Part shown: piece by piece, positions 48,465 to 55,933 of the stretch
Numbering within the stretch: the stretch's first letter is position 1
How the letters are laid out: each line of letters begins with the position of its first letter
Source of the DNA: an uncultured Gemmiger sp.
Lineage (GTDB): Bacteria > Bacillota > Clostridia > Oscillospirales > Ruminococcaceae
Assembly: GCA_944388215.1 (NCBI GenBank)
Contig: CALXHT010000003.1
Location: 45,616 to 109,615 of the forward strand
Direction of reading: 5' to 3'
DNA length: 64,000 nucleotides
Notes under the pieces: generated by a model
What the model was told of the DNA's origin: nothing
What the model saw: the letters and a program-made list of their open reading frames with translations, nothing else
Database searches by the model: none
Translations under genes and position numbers: made by a program

Positions 48465-49517
48465 TTACTGCGCCGCGTACCGTTTGATCTGTTCCAGCCA
48501 GAAGGCCGCCGTCTTGTCCCAGCTGTACTTTTCCAGCACTTTGTCGGGCGGAGCCACCGGCTGGGCCGCCAGGGCGTCCAGATCCACCTCGTAATCGTAG
48601 GGGTCAAAGTAGCGGGCGGTGTCGCCGTACAGTTCCGGCAGGCAGCTGGCCCGGGCCAGGGCGATAGGTGCCCCCAGGGCCAGCGCTTCCAGCGGCGGAA
48701 TGCCGAAGCCCTCGAAAACGGCCGGGTGGAGGAACAGCTTGCAGTGCTGCATCAGCGCCGCATTCTCGGCGTCGCTGACATAGCCCGGATAAAACACGTT
48801 GGCGGTATCCCTGGCCTCGCCATCGTCGCCGAAGGCCCGCAGGTCCTTGCCCCCCGCCACCACAAAGGTCTTGTCGGGGTTGCGGCGGGCCACCTCCCGG
48901 ATCCACTTGAAGTTCTTGTGCTTGGCAAGACTGCCCAGGGCGTAGAAGTATTCCCCTTTCGTCACGCCGGGCAGCTTGTGGAAGATGCTCTCGTCGGGGG
49001 TCACCTGCTTCATGTGCTCCCAGCCGTTGTAGGTCACCCCGATCTTGTCCAGGGGAATGCCCAGCTTGTCGCTGATGAGCCGGCGCTGGTCCTCGCTGAC
49101 GGTGTACACCTTCCGGGCAAACCATTTGGTGGACAGGCAGTGTACCCAGAACTTGAACCGGAAAAAGCCCCGGTCGGTATCCATCACCAGCGGGCGGATG
49201 TCGTGCAGCACCACCACGCTGCGGCGGGTCATGAGCATATCGCTGGCCAGTCCCACAAAGAAGGCGTGGTTGCGCCGCAGATAGGCCGGCAGCACCGCCA
49301 TGTTGTAAAAATACTTCACCGCCTTGAGGGGCACCAGCCGGATGTTTTTCAGTTCCGGCAGGTGGATGGGACGGCCGTCGTCCCGGTAGGCGATGCGCAC
49401 ATCCAGGCCGGTCCCCTCCAGCAGGGTATCCAGCCGGGTGACCGTCTCATACACGTAGCGCGGGATGCCGGTGATGTTGTCGCACAGCACGGTGCCGTTG
49501 ATGACAATGGGGTTCAA
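48465..49517 (-). CDS. Glycosyltransferase family 4
   Basis: A 350-residue GT-B enzyme. N-terminal acceptor domain (NITGIPRYVYETVTRLDTLL), C-terminal nucleotide-sugar domain with YALGSLAKHKNFKWI, FVVAGGKDLRAFG, and the E-x7-E signature HPAVFEGFGIPPLEALALG. The likely start is TTG at 49517: AAGGAGG lies seven bases upstream, and the TTG overlaps the TGA of the preceding gene (TTGA), giving tight coupling. It adds one sugar to the lipid-linked repeat unit; which one is unknown. Confidence 0.88.
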   Translation of the reverse strand: MNPIVINGTVLCDNITGIPRYVYETVTRLDTLLEGTGLDVRIAYRDDGRPIHLPELKNIRLVPLKAVKYFYNMAVLPAYLRRNHAFFVGLASDMLMTRRSVVVLHDIRPLVMDTDRGFFRFKFWVHCLSTKWFARKVYTVSEDQRRLISDKLGIPLDKIGVTYNGWEHMKQVTPDESIFHKLPGVTKGEYFYALGSLAKHKNFKWIREVARRNPDKTFVVAGGKDLRAFGDDGEARDTANVFYPGYVSDAENAALMQHCKLFLHPAVFEGFGIPPLEALALGAPIALARASCLPELYGDTARYFDPYDYEVDLDALAAQPVAPPDKVLEKYSWDKTAAFWLEQIKRYAAQ

Positions 49518-50668
49518 TCCATTTCCTCCTTCTGCCAGTGGGAGCAACCCAGCAGTTCCTGCTGCCAGTCTGCCATGCGCCGGGCGCAGTATTCCCCCAG
49601 CTCCTTCTCAAACCGCACTTCGCTGAAAGAGCGGCTGTGTTCCCGGATCTCTTCCTTGGTGTAGGCCACGCCGTCCCGCTCGAACACTTCGATGCAGCGC
49701 ATCAGGCTGTCGGGCGTCTGCTCGTGGAACCAGTATCCGGTCTTGCCGGGCAGCACCGTCTCGCAGGCGCCGCCGCGGCCGTAGGCCAGCACCGGCGTGC
49801 CCGCCGACTGGGCCTCCACCGGCGTGATGCCGAAATCCTCCTCCCCGGGGAAGAGGAACGCCTTGGCCCGCAGGTAGTACCCGCGCACCTCCTCGTCGCT
49901 GAGGCCACCGCCCTTGAATTCAATGGTGGGCCCGGCCATGGCCTTGAGCTTGCCTTCCTCCCCGCCGCCGCCGATGACGACGAGCCGCTTGCCCAGCTTG
50001 GTGCAGGCTGCCACCGCCAGATCCACCCGCTTGTACCAGGTCAGACGCCCCACCACCAGATAGAAGTCCTCCTTCTTCACGAAGGGTGCCTCATTGATGT
50101 GGCAGCAGGGATAGATCACGTCGCTGTCCCGGCGATAGTACTTTTTGATGCGCTGGGCAATGTAGTGGGAGTTGGCGATGAAATAATCCACCCGGTCGGC
50201 GGCACACTTGTCCCAGACGCGCATCTTGTGAATCTGGTGGGGCATGACAGCCTTCACCAGCCAGTTGGCGTTGTCCCGGTAGGTATAGTAAAAATCCCAC
50301 ACATAGCGGGTGGGCGTATGGCAGTAGCAGATATGTACGGCGTCCGGCCGGGTGATGACCCCCTTGGCGCAGGAGGACGAGGAGGACAGCACCAGATCAT
50401 ACTCCGACAGGTCCAGCGCCTCGAAGGCGCCGGGCATCAGCGGCAGCAGATTCTTGTAAATCCGGGTGGCAAAGGGAATCTTCTGCACCCAGGTGGTGCG
50501 GATGTCGTAATCCTTGAACCAGGCCGGCATCTTCTTCTCGTCGTAGACCAGCGTGTAAATCACCGCGTTGGGGAACACATGGTGCATACAGTCCACCACC
50601 CGGTCGGCGCCGGCATAGGCCACCAGCCAGTCGTGTACAATGGCAACTTTCGGTTCTGTCTTGCTCAT
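49514..50668 (-). CDS. Glycosyltransferase family 4 (mannosyltransferase-like)
   Basis: A 384-residue GT-B enzyme: VAIVHDWLVAYAGADRVVDC at the N-terminus, CYCHTPTRYVWDFYYTY in the acceptor domain, DFYLVVGRLTWYKRVDLAV, VVIGGGGEEGKLK, and the donor-site signature FPGEEDFGITPVEAQSAGTPVLA. This subgroup (WbaZ-like) is frequent in O-antigen and exopolysaccharide loci. Sugar specificity is inferred only. It follows the priming transferase by 26 bases. Confidence 0.9.
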   Translation of the reverse strand: MSKTEPKVAIVHDWLVAYAGADRVVDCMHHVFPNAVIYTLVYDEKKMPAWFKDYDIRTTWVQKIPFATRIYKNLLPLMPGAFEALDLSEYDLVLSSSSSCAKGVITRPDAVHICYCHTPTRYVWDFYYTYRDNANWLVKAVMPHQIHKMRVWDKCAADRVDYFIANSHYIAQRIKKYYRRDSDVIYPCCHINEAPFVKKEDFYLVVGRLTWYKRVDLAVAACTKLGKRLVVIGGGGEEGKLKAMAGPTIEFKGGGLSDEEVRGYYLRAKAFLFPGEEDFGITPVEAQSAGTPVLAYGRGGACETVLPGKTGYWFHEQTPDSLMRCIEVFERDGVAYTKEEIREHSRSFSEVRFEKELGEYCARRMADWQQELLGCSHWQKEEMD

Positions 50669-50694
50669 AAACTCTCACCCGGTTTCCAGTGGGA

Positions 50695-52107
50695 TCACTG
50701 TATTTTTTCGTCGTTGATCATCTTGCCGCCGAACACCGTGCGGAAGATGATCTTGATATCCAGCGCCACGGTCCAGTTCTCGATGTACCAGATATCATAG
50801 CGGATGCGCTCGGCAATGTCGGTGTCGCCCCGCAGGCCGTGGATCTGCGCCCAGCCCGTGCAGCCGGGGCGGACCTGCTGCCGCACCAGATACCGGGGGA
50901 TCTCCTCCTTGAAGTGCTCCACATGGAAGGGCACCTCGGGGCGCGGTCCCACCAGGGACATGTCCCCTTTCAGCACGTTGAAGAACTGGGGCAGCTCGTC
51001 CAGGCTGAACTTGCGGATCAGACTGCCAAACCGCGTCTTGCGGGGGTCGTAGTCGGTGGACCAGCCGGTCTGCTGTTTGGCGTTCACCCGCATGGAGCGG
51101 AACTTGTACATCATGAAGGGCTTCTTGTTCAGCCCTACCCGCTCCTGCCGGAAAATCACCGGCCCGGGGCTGGACAGCTTGACGCCGATGGCCGTGACCA
51201 GCATCACGGGGCTGGTCAGCACAATGAGAATCAGGCTGCCCACAATATCCAGTCCGCGCTTGACGGCGGCGTTGAGGATATTGTCAAAGGGGGTCTGCCG
51301 CACATTGATGAGTTTGCACTCGTCCAGCACGTCGATGGTGGGACGGGCCGGCAGATAATCACTGTAAAAGGGCACCATGGTGATGCGGGTGCCGTGCTTG
51401 TCGCAGGCGGCAAAGGTGCGGGGCAGCATCTGGATCTCGTCGGCTTCCAGCGCCACCACCACCTCGTCAATACCGGGATTCTCCAGGCATTCGTCCAGCT
51501 TGTCGTAACCGCCGAAGTAGGGCACCCCCAGCCCCGGCTCCTCCAGAGGCGAGAGATACCCGTCCACCGTGAAGCCATAATAGGGGTTGTGTTCCAGTGC
51601 CCGCAGGTAGAGGGCGGCCGACTTGCCGCCGCCCACCAGCAGGATATGGCGCAGCCCCAGCCCCCTGCGGCGGCGGGCCCGGTCGTACCAGCGGCGGATC
51701 AGCCGCTTGATGACCACCAGAGCGGTGGAGAAGCAGTAGAACAGGCCCAGCACCACACGGGAGTAGTCGTCCAGGTGCATCAGATAAAGGATGAAGACAA
51801 AGCCCAGGATGCCGCCCGCATTGATGATGGCTATGCGGGTGCAGCGCACCGAAAGGCCGCGCATCCGGGAATTGTTGTAGATGCCCGCCACCCAGTAGAC
51901 CAGCACCAGCACCAGTGAGGTGACCGTACCGGCCAGCAGGTTGCGGGGATCCCGGGCCACATCCAGCGCCGGCCCGGCGCCACCCGGCTCAAAGAAGCGG
52001 ACGTAATTGAAGCGCACATAGTTGGCCAGCAGAAAACCGGCAAACAGCAGCACCGCGTCCAGCAGTCCGCTGAGTATGTTTTTGTATCGTTGGTTCTTTT
52101 CCAGCAC
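50695..52107 (-). CDS. Undecaprenyl-phosphate sugar phosphotransferase (priming glycosyltransferase)
   Basis: A 470-residue WbaP/CpsE-type enzyme. Four N-terminal helices (about residues 10-125), a Rossmann-like domain (RHILLVGGGKSAALYLRAL, to about 245), one re-entrant helix, then the bacterial sugar transferase domain: KRGLDIVGSLILIVLTSP, IFRQERVGLNKKPFMMYKFR, SLDELPQFFNVLKGDMSLVG, RPEVPFHV, RQQVRPGCTGWAQIHG. It transfers a sugar phosphate, often Glc-1-P or Gal-1-P, to undecaprenyl phosphate and starts repeat-unit assembly. The start is a GTG placed after a GGAGG that can be hidden in a small hairpin (GGAGG-GCA-CCTCC). First gene of the operon. Confidence 0.92.
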   Translation of the reverse strand: MLEKNQRYKNILSGLLDAVLLFAGFLLANYVRFNYVRFFEPGGAGPALDVARDPRNLLAGTVTSLVLVLVYWVAGIYNNSRMRGLSVRCTRIAIINAGGILGFVFILYLMHLDDYSRVVLGLFYCFSTALVVIKRLIRRWYDRARRRRGLGLRHILLVGGGKSAALYLRALEHNPYYGFTVDGYLSPLEEPGLGVPYFGGYDKLDECLENPGIDEVVVALEADEIQMLPRTFAACDKHGTRITMVPFYSDYLPARPTIDVLDECKLINVRQTPFDNILNAAVKRGLDIVGSLILIVLTSPVMLVTAIGVKLSSPGPVIFRQERVGLNKKPFMMYKFRSMRVNAKQQTGWSTDYDPRKTRFGSLIRKFSLDELPQFFNVLKGDMSLVGPRPEVPFHVEHFKEEIPRYLVRQQVRPGCTGWAQIHGLRGDTDIAERIRYDIWYIENWTVALDIKIIFRTVFGGKMINDEKIQ

Positions 52108-52126
52108 CGGAGGTGCCCTCCTTACG
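52108..52126 (-). promoter_or_regulatory. Shine-Dalgarno-sequestering hairpin before the polysaccharide operon start codon
   Basis: In the minus-strand sense AAGGAGGGCACCTCCG precedes the GTG: GGAGG can pair with CCTCC over a 3-base loop, hiding the ribosome site. A further GACCGCC/GGCGGTC hairpin (52139-52154) lies upstream in the leader. Possible translational control. Confidence 0.45.
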
Positions 52127-52190
52127 AGATTGGTTGCCGACCGCCGGGGCGGTCCTTCTTGCCGCTGCCACGCGGGGAGCGTATCGTATC

Positions 52191-52219
52191 AGCATACCAT
52201 ATTTTGCCCCGGTTTGCAA
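52191..52219 (-). promoter_or_regulatory. Promoter of the polysaccharide operon
   Basis: TTGCAA (52219-52214), 17-base spacer, TATGCT (52196-52191) on the minus strand. The -35 directly abuts the stop codon of the WYL regulator gene. Leader about 77 nt. Confidence 0.55.
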
Positions 52220-53215
52220 TCAGCGATAGAGCTCCTGCAGACGATCCAGCGTTTTTTTCATCTCGGCGCGGACCTCCGGCGGCCCCGCCACCACCACGCC
52301 GGTGCCAAAGCCCGCCACCCAGCCGAAGAACTGGGGGCTGACCTGGATTTCCGCCGTCATGGTAAAGTGTTCCCCGTCCTCGCAGGGATTGAGTATCGGT
52401 CCCGTGCCGAAGCGGTCGATCATCGCCCCGGCAAACCGGTTTTCACACAGCAGCGTCACCTTTTTCAGCGGGCCGTTGAACATGCCGAACATCTGCTGCA
52501 TGTAGGTATTCACATCAAACTCGGCGTACTCGGCGGCGCCTTCCCGCTTGCTGCCGGCCAGCTGATGCACATTCTGCATCTTGTCCACCCGGTAGTGCTT
52601 GAGGCGGCCCTCGGTGTAGGCGATGAGATAGTAGTTGCCGTTCTCCCACACCAGCACCCAGGGACTGACCTGGTAGAGCTGGCCGTCGTGGCGCGGCACC
52701 ATATTTTTCTCCAGGCTCCACTCGCAGTACTTGAACTGGACCTGCTCCCCTGCCGTGATGGCCGTGTGCAGCGCGTCCACCGTATAAAGGATCTTCTCGT
52801 CGGTGCTCTTGATCCGGCCGCTGACCAGCACTTTACGGTCCAGCTCCGCCTGGCGGTAGCGCGAGGTGAACTGTCCCAGCTTGTCGATCAGCGTCTTGGA
52901 TTTCCGGGCCGTGATGAACTTGCTGGCATAGACGGCGTCCACCAGCAGTTTGAGTTCGGCCAGCTCAAACAGCACATCGGTCATATAGTAGCCGCCGCCG
53001 CGGCCGCGCAGCTGCACGATCTCGTAGGGGGCATCGGGCAGGCTGTTCAGGGTGTTCAGATCGCCGTAGACACTCTTGCGCTCGGCCTCAATGCCGTGTT
53101 CCTGCAGCTTTTCCACCAGCTGCGGCACGCTCAACGGATGCTTTTCGTCCGTCTCCCGGGCCAGGATCTCCAAAAGGACAAGCAGTTTGCGTTTTTGACC
53201 TTCTTTGCGTGGCAT
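52220..53215 (-). CDS. WYL-domain transcriptional regulator (YafY-like)
   Basis: A 331-residue regulator: an N-terminal winged helix-turn-helix (residues about 8-65, HPLSVPQLVEKLQEHGIEAE, RKSVYGDLNTLN) and a WYL domain (about 145-230, VQFKYCEWSLEKN, VSPWVLVWENGNYYLIAY) followed by the WCX C-terminal part. WYL proteins sense small ligands or nucleic acids and often repress neighbouring genes. It lies directly upstream of the polysaccharide operon on the same strand, so it may regulate that operon or read into it. The ATG at 53215 has GGGAGGGG upstream. Confidence 0.9.
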   Translation of the reverse strand: MPRKEGQKRKLLVLLEILARETDEKHPLSVPQLVEKLQEHGIEAERKSVYGDLNTLNSLPDAPYEIVQLRGRGGGYYMTDVLFELAELKLLVDAVYASKFITARKSKTLIDKLGQFTSRYRQAELDRKVLVSGRIKSTDEKILYTVDALHTAITAGEQVQFKYCEWSLEKNMVPRHDGQLYQVSPWVLVWENGNYYLIAYTEGRLKHYRVDKMQNVHQLAGSKREGAAEYAEFDVNTYMQQMFGMFNGPLKKVTLLCENRFAGAMIDRFGTGPILNPCEDGEHFTMTAEIQVSPQFFGWVAGFGTGVVVAGPPEVRAEMKKTLDRLQELYR

Positions 53216-53251
53216 GGCACACCCCTCCCGCATTTTCACATATACAGTCCT

Positions 53252-53280
53252 ATTATACACCCTGCATCCCGCCGGGGCAA
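53252..53280 (-). promoter_or_regulatory. Promoter of the WYL regulator gene
   Basis: TTGCCC (53280-53275), 17-base spacer, perfect TATAAT (53257-53252) on the minus strand. Confidence 0.65.
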
Positions 53281-53309
53281 GTATTGCACAAGAGTTTACA
53301 AATCTTTCA

Positions 53310-54010
53310 AAATAAATATCCCCCGGCGGAGCCGGGGGTTTTGCACAGACGGGTGAAACCCTGGAATACTAGCGCACGCGTCACGTCGCGTTGGTACGGC
53401 CTGCCAGCCGCGAAGGATTGCTACTTGCCGCCCGTAAACGAGCTGTTTAGAAGTTTCCCATTGTCAGCTGTTCGCCTGCCTGGTCTTCTTCTAACTGGCG
53501 CCGGATGTATTCTGCTATCTTTTTATCGTTTTTTCCTGCTGTATCCACATAGTATCCCCTGCACCAGAACTCCCTATTGCGATACTTGAATTTCAGTTCT
53601 GGGAATTTCTCGTACAGCATCAGGCTGCTTTTCCCCTTCAGATACCCCATGAAGCTCGAAACCGAATATTTCGGCGGTATCTCGACCAGTATGTGGATAT
53701 GGTCCGGGCATACTTCTGCTTCCACGATTTTTACCTTCTTCCAGTTGCACAGTGTTCTTAAAATCTCTCCGATTTCTCTGCGCTTCTGGCCGTAGAACAC
53801 TTTGCGCCGATATTTCGGCGCAAAGACTATGTGGTATTTGCAATTCCAGCTTGTATGCGATAAACTGTTTACGTCGTTCATTTTTGAATGACCTCCCTTT
53901 GCTTGTTTGTGCAGTTGGCAGACCGCACTTCTATTATAGCAAAGGGAGTTTTTATTTCACCATGATCGACATAAGTCTTTTTTGGAACCACTCGCCTAGC
54001 GAGTGGTTTT
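53310..54010 (-). mobile_element. IS200-type insertion element (single tnpA, no tnpB)
   Basis: A stand-alone IS200-like tnpA flanked by two strong hairpins where IS200-family ends carry subterminal structures: CCCCCGGC-GGA-GCCGGGGG (53320-53338) on the side downstream of tnpA and AACCACTCGC-CTA-GCGAGTGGTT (53986-54008) on the upstream side. IS200/IS605 elements have no terminal inverted repeats and make no target duplication, so exact ends (about 53310 and 54010) are estimates. The element sits in a gap just past the terminator of the GGGtGRT operon and upstream of the WYL promoter, interrupting no gene. Confidence 0.75.
53447..53881 (-). CDS. tnpA: IS200/IS605 family transposase TnpA
   Basis: A 144-residue HUH single-strand transposase: CKYHIVFAPKYRRKVFYGQK, the HUH motif in PDHIHILVEIPP and the catalytic-tyrosine region EFWCRGYYVDTAGKNDKKIA. 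Length and motifs look complete, so the enzyme may be active. No TnpB guide-nuclease gene accompanies it, as in IS200 proper. Confidence 0.95.
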   Translation of the reverse strand: MNDVNSLSHTSWNCKYHIVFAPKYRRKVFYGQKRREIGEILRTLCNWKKVKIVEAEVCPDHIHILVEIPPKYSVSSFMGYLKGKSSLMLYEKFPELKFKYRNREFWCRGYYVDTAGKNDKKIAEYIRRQLEEDQAGEQLTMGNF

Positions 54011-54026
54011 CGAGACACAAGCAAAA

Positions 54027-54057
54027 GCCGCCGCCCGGCGCAGAGCCGGGCGGCGGC
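54027..54057 (-). terminator. Terminator of the NifU-like/GGGtGRT operon
   Basis: GCCGCCGCCCGGC (54027-54039) pairs perfectly with GCCGGGCGGCGGC (54045-54057), and TTTTGCTTG follows on the minus strand. Confidence 0.85.
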
Positions 54058-54083
54058 AGTCAGTATGCAGTTTGCAAAGGAGA

Positions 54084-55082
54084 TCAGGCGTTGGCCTGAG
54101 CAGCGGCAACCGCGCAGGCGACGGTCATGCCGACCATCGGGTTGTTGCCGGCGCCGATCAGACCCATCATCTCAACGTGGGCAGGCACGGAGGAGGAGCC
54201 AGCGAACTGGGCATCACCATGCATACGGCCCATGGAGTCGGTCAGACCGTAGGAAGCGGGACCGGCAGCCACGTTGTCGGGATGCAGGGTACGGCCCGTG
54301 CCGCCGCCGGAAGCGACGGAGAAGTACTTCTTGCCGTTCTCGATGGCCCACTTCTTGTAGGTGCCGGCCACCAGGTGCTGGAAACGGGTGGGGTTGGTGG
54401 AGTTACCGGTGATGGAAACCTCAACCCCCTCCATCTTCATGATGGCAACGCCTTCCAGAACGTCGTTGGCGCCGTAGCACTTGACGGCAGCGCGCTCGCC
54501 ATCGGAGTACGGGGTGGTCTCGACAACCTTGACCTCGCCGGTCTTGAAGTCGAAATCAGTCTTGACGTAGGTGAAGCCGTTGATACGGCTGATGATCATG
54601 GCAGCGTCCTTGCCCAGGCCGTTCAGGATAACACGCAGGGGCTCCTTGCGGACCTTGTTGGCGGTACGGGCAATGCCGATGGCGCCCTCGGCGGCAGCGA
54701 AGGACTCGTGGCCGGCCAGGAAGCAGAAGCAATGAGTGTCCTCATGCAGCAGCATGGCGCCCAGGTTGCCATGGCCCAGGCCGACATGACGCTGCTCGGC
54801 AACGGAGCCGGGCACGGTGAAGGCTTCCAGGCCCTCGCCGATGGCGGCGGCGCAGTCGGCGGCGCTCTTCAGGCCGCGCTTGACGGCGATAGCGGTGCCC
54901 AGGGTGTAAGCCCAGACAGCGTTATCAAAGCAGATGGGCTGAACGCCGCGAACGATCTTATCGCAGTCGATGCCCTTGGCAAGGAGCATTTCGTTGCAGG
55001 CGTCCAGAGACTCGAGGCCGTTGGCTTTCAGGCACTCGTTAATTTTGGGCATCCGGCGCTCTTGGGATTCAAAAGTAGCCAT
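54084..55082 (-). CDS. GGGtGRT protein, unknown function
   Basis: A 332-residue protein of the family named for its conserved GGGTGRT motif, here in KKYFSVASGGGTGRTLHPDN (about residue 270). Other conserved-looking blocks are GLGHGNLGAMLLHEDTHCFC and LAGHESFAAAEGAIGIARTA. No membrane segment. In Firmicutes this gene usually lies beside a NifU-like scaffold, as here (20-base gap), which points to iron-sulfur or metal handling, but no activity is established. GGAGG precedes the ATG. Very biased codon use suggests high expression. Confidence 0.88.
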   Translation of the reverse strand: MATFESQERRMPKINECLKANGLESLDACNEMLLAKGIDCDKIVRGVQPICFDNAVWAYTLGTAIAVKRGLKSAADCAAAIGEGLEAFTVPGSVAEQRHVGLGHGNLGAMLLHEDTHCFCFLAGHESFAAAEGAIGIARTANKVRKEPLRVILNGLGKDAAMIISRINGFTYVKTDFDFKTGEVKVVETTPYSDGERAAVKCYGANDVLEGVAIMKMEGVEVSITGNSTNPTRFQHLVAGTYKKWAIENGKKYFSVASGGGTGRTLHPDNVAAGPASYGLTDSMGRMHGDAQFAGSSSVPAHVEMMGLIGAGNNPMVGMTVACAVAAAQANA

Positions 55083-55102
55083 AGTATCTGTTCCTCCCTC
55101 TC

Positions 55103-55807
55103 TTATTCTTCACGCGGGTCGATCCACTTGACAGCACCCTGCTCGGCGCTGAAGCGGCCGTAGGTACCGATGTTCTTCTCGTAGGCGGTCTTGGGATCGG
55201 TGCCGTGACGGATGGCGTCCATCATCTTGCCCAGGTGGACAAACTTGTAGCCGATGACCTGGTTGTCCTTGTCGAGAGCGGTCTGGAGGATGTAGCCCTC
55301 GGTCAGTTCGAGGTAACGAACGCCCTTGGCCTTGGTGGAGAAAATGGTGCCGGTCATGCTGCGCAGACCCTTGCCCAGGTCATCCAGGCCGGCGCCGATG
55401 GGCAGGCCGTTCTCGGAGAAAGCGGTCTGGCTGCGGCCGTAGACGATCTGCAGGAACAGCTCACGCATGGCCACGTTGATGGCATCGCACACCAGGTCGG
55501 TGTTCAGCGCTTCCAGAATGGTCTTGCCGGGCAGGATCTCACCGGCCATGGCGGCGGAGTGGGTCATGCCGGAGCAGCCGATGGTCTCGACCAGGGCTTC
55601 CTCGATGATGCCGTTCTTGATGTTCAGGCTGAGCTTGCAGGTGCCCTGCTGAGGAGCGCACCAGCCCACACCGTGGGTATAGCCGCTGATATCCTCAATT
55701 TTATAGGCCTTTACCCATTCGCCCTCTTCGGGAATGGGCGCGGGACCGTGCTTGGGCCCTTTTGTGATCGGGCACATGTTATTGACCTGTGCGGAGTATT
55801 CGATCAT
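55103..55807 (-). CDS. NifU/IscU-like iron-sulfur cluster scaffold protein
   Basis: A 234-residue protein whose central part resembles the NifU N-terminal scaffold domain: GVGWCAPQQGTCKLSLNIKN, VETIGCSGMTHSAAMAGEIL, PGKTILEALNTDLVCDAINV. Cysteines are kept in three of these blocks, though the classical CGD motif is not obvious, so it is a divergent scaffold. A tail of about 90 residues is not found in IscU. AAAGGAG precedes the ATG at 55807, where the sequence opens MIEYSAQVN; longer frames lack an RBS. First gene of the operon with GGGtGRT. Confidence 0.85.
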   Translation of the reverse strand: MIEYSAQVNNMCPITKGPKHGPAPIPEEGEWVKAYKIEDISGYTHGVGWCAPQQGTCKLSLNIKNGIIEEALVETIGCSGMTHSAAMAGEILPGKTILEALNTDLVCDAINVAMRELFLQIVYGRSQTAFSENGLPIGAGLDDLGKGLRSMTGTIFSTKAKGVRYLELTEGYILQTALDKDNQVIGYKFVHLGKMMDAIRHGTDPKTAYEKNIGTYGRFSAEQGAVKWIDPREE

Positions 55808-55853
55808 AATTTTCTCTCCTTTGCATATTGTTAGGCTTTTCACAGCTAAGTTT

Positions 55854-55882
55854 ATTATAAAGGGTCGCCGTGCGTTTTGCAA
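55854..55882 (-). promoter_or_regulatory. Promoter of the NifU-like/GGGtGRT operon
   Basis: TTGCAA (55882-55877), 17-base spacer, perfect TATAAT (55859-55854) on the minus strand. Confidence 0.7.
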
Positions 55883-55885
55883 GAT

Positions 55886-55901
55886 GTTAGCAAAAGCTAA
55901 C
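55886..55901. promoter_or_regulatory. Palindromic site upstream of the NifU-like operon promoter
   Basis: Perfect GTTAGC-AAAA-GCTAAC, three bases upstream of the -35 element, a position typical of activator binding (centre near -50). The regulator is unknown. Confidence 0.5.
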
Positions 55902-55933
55902 TCCTTGTTTTTTCGCCCGTTTTCCCCTTTTTC

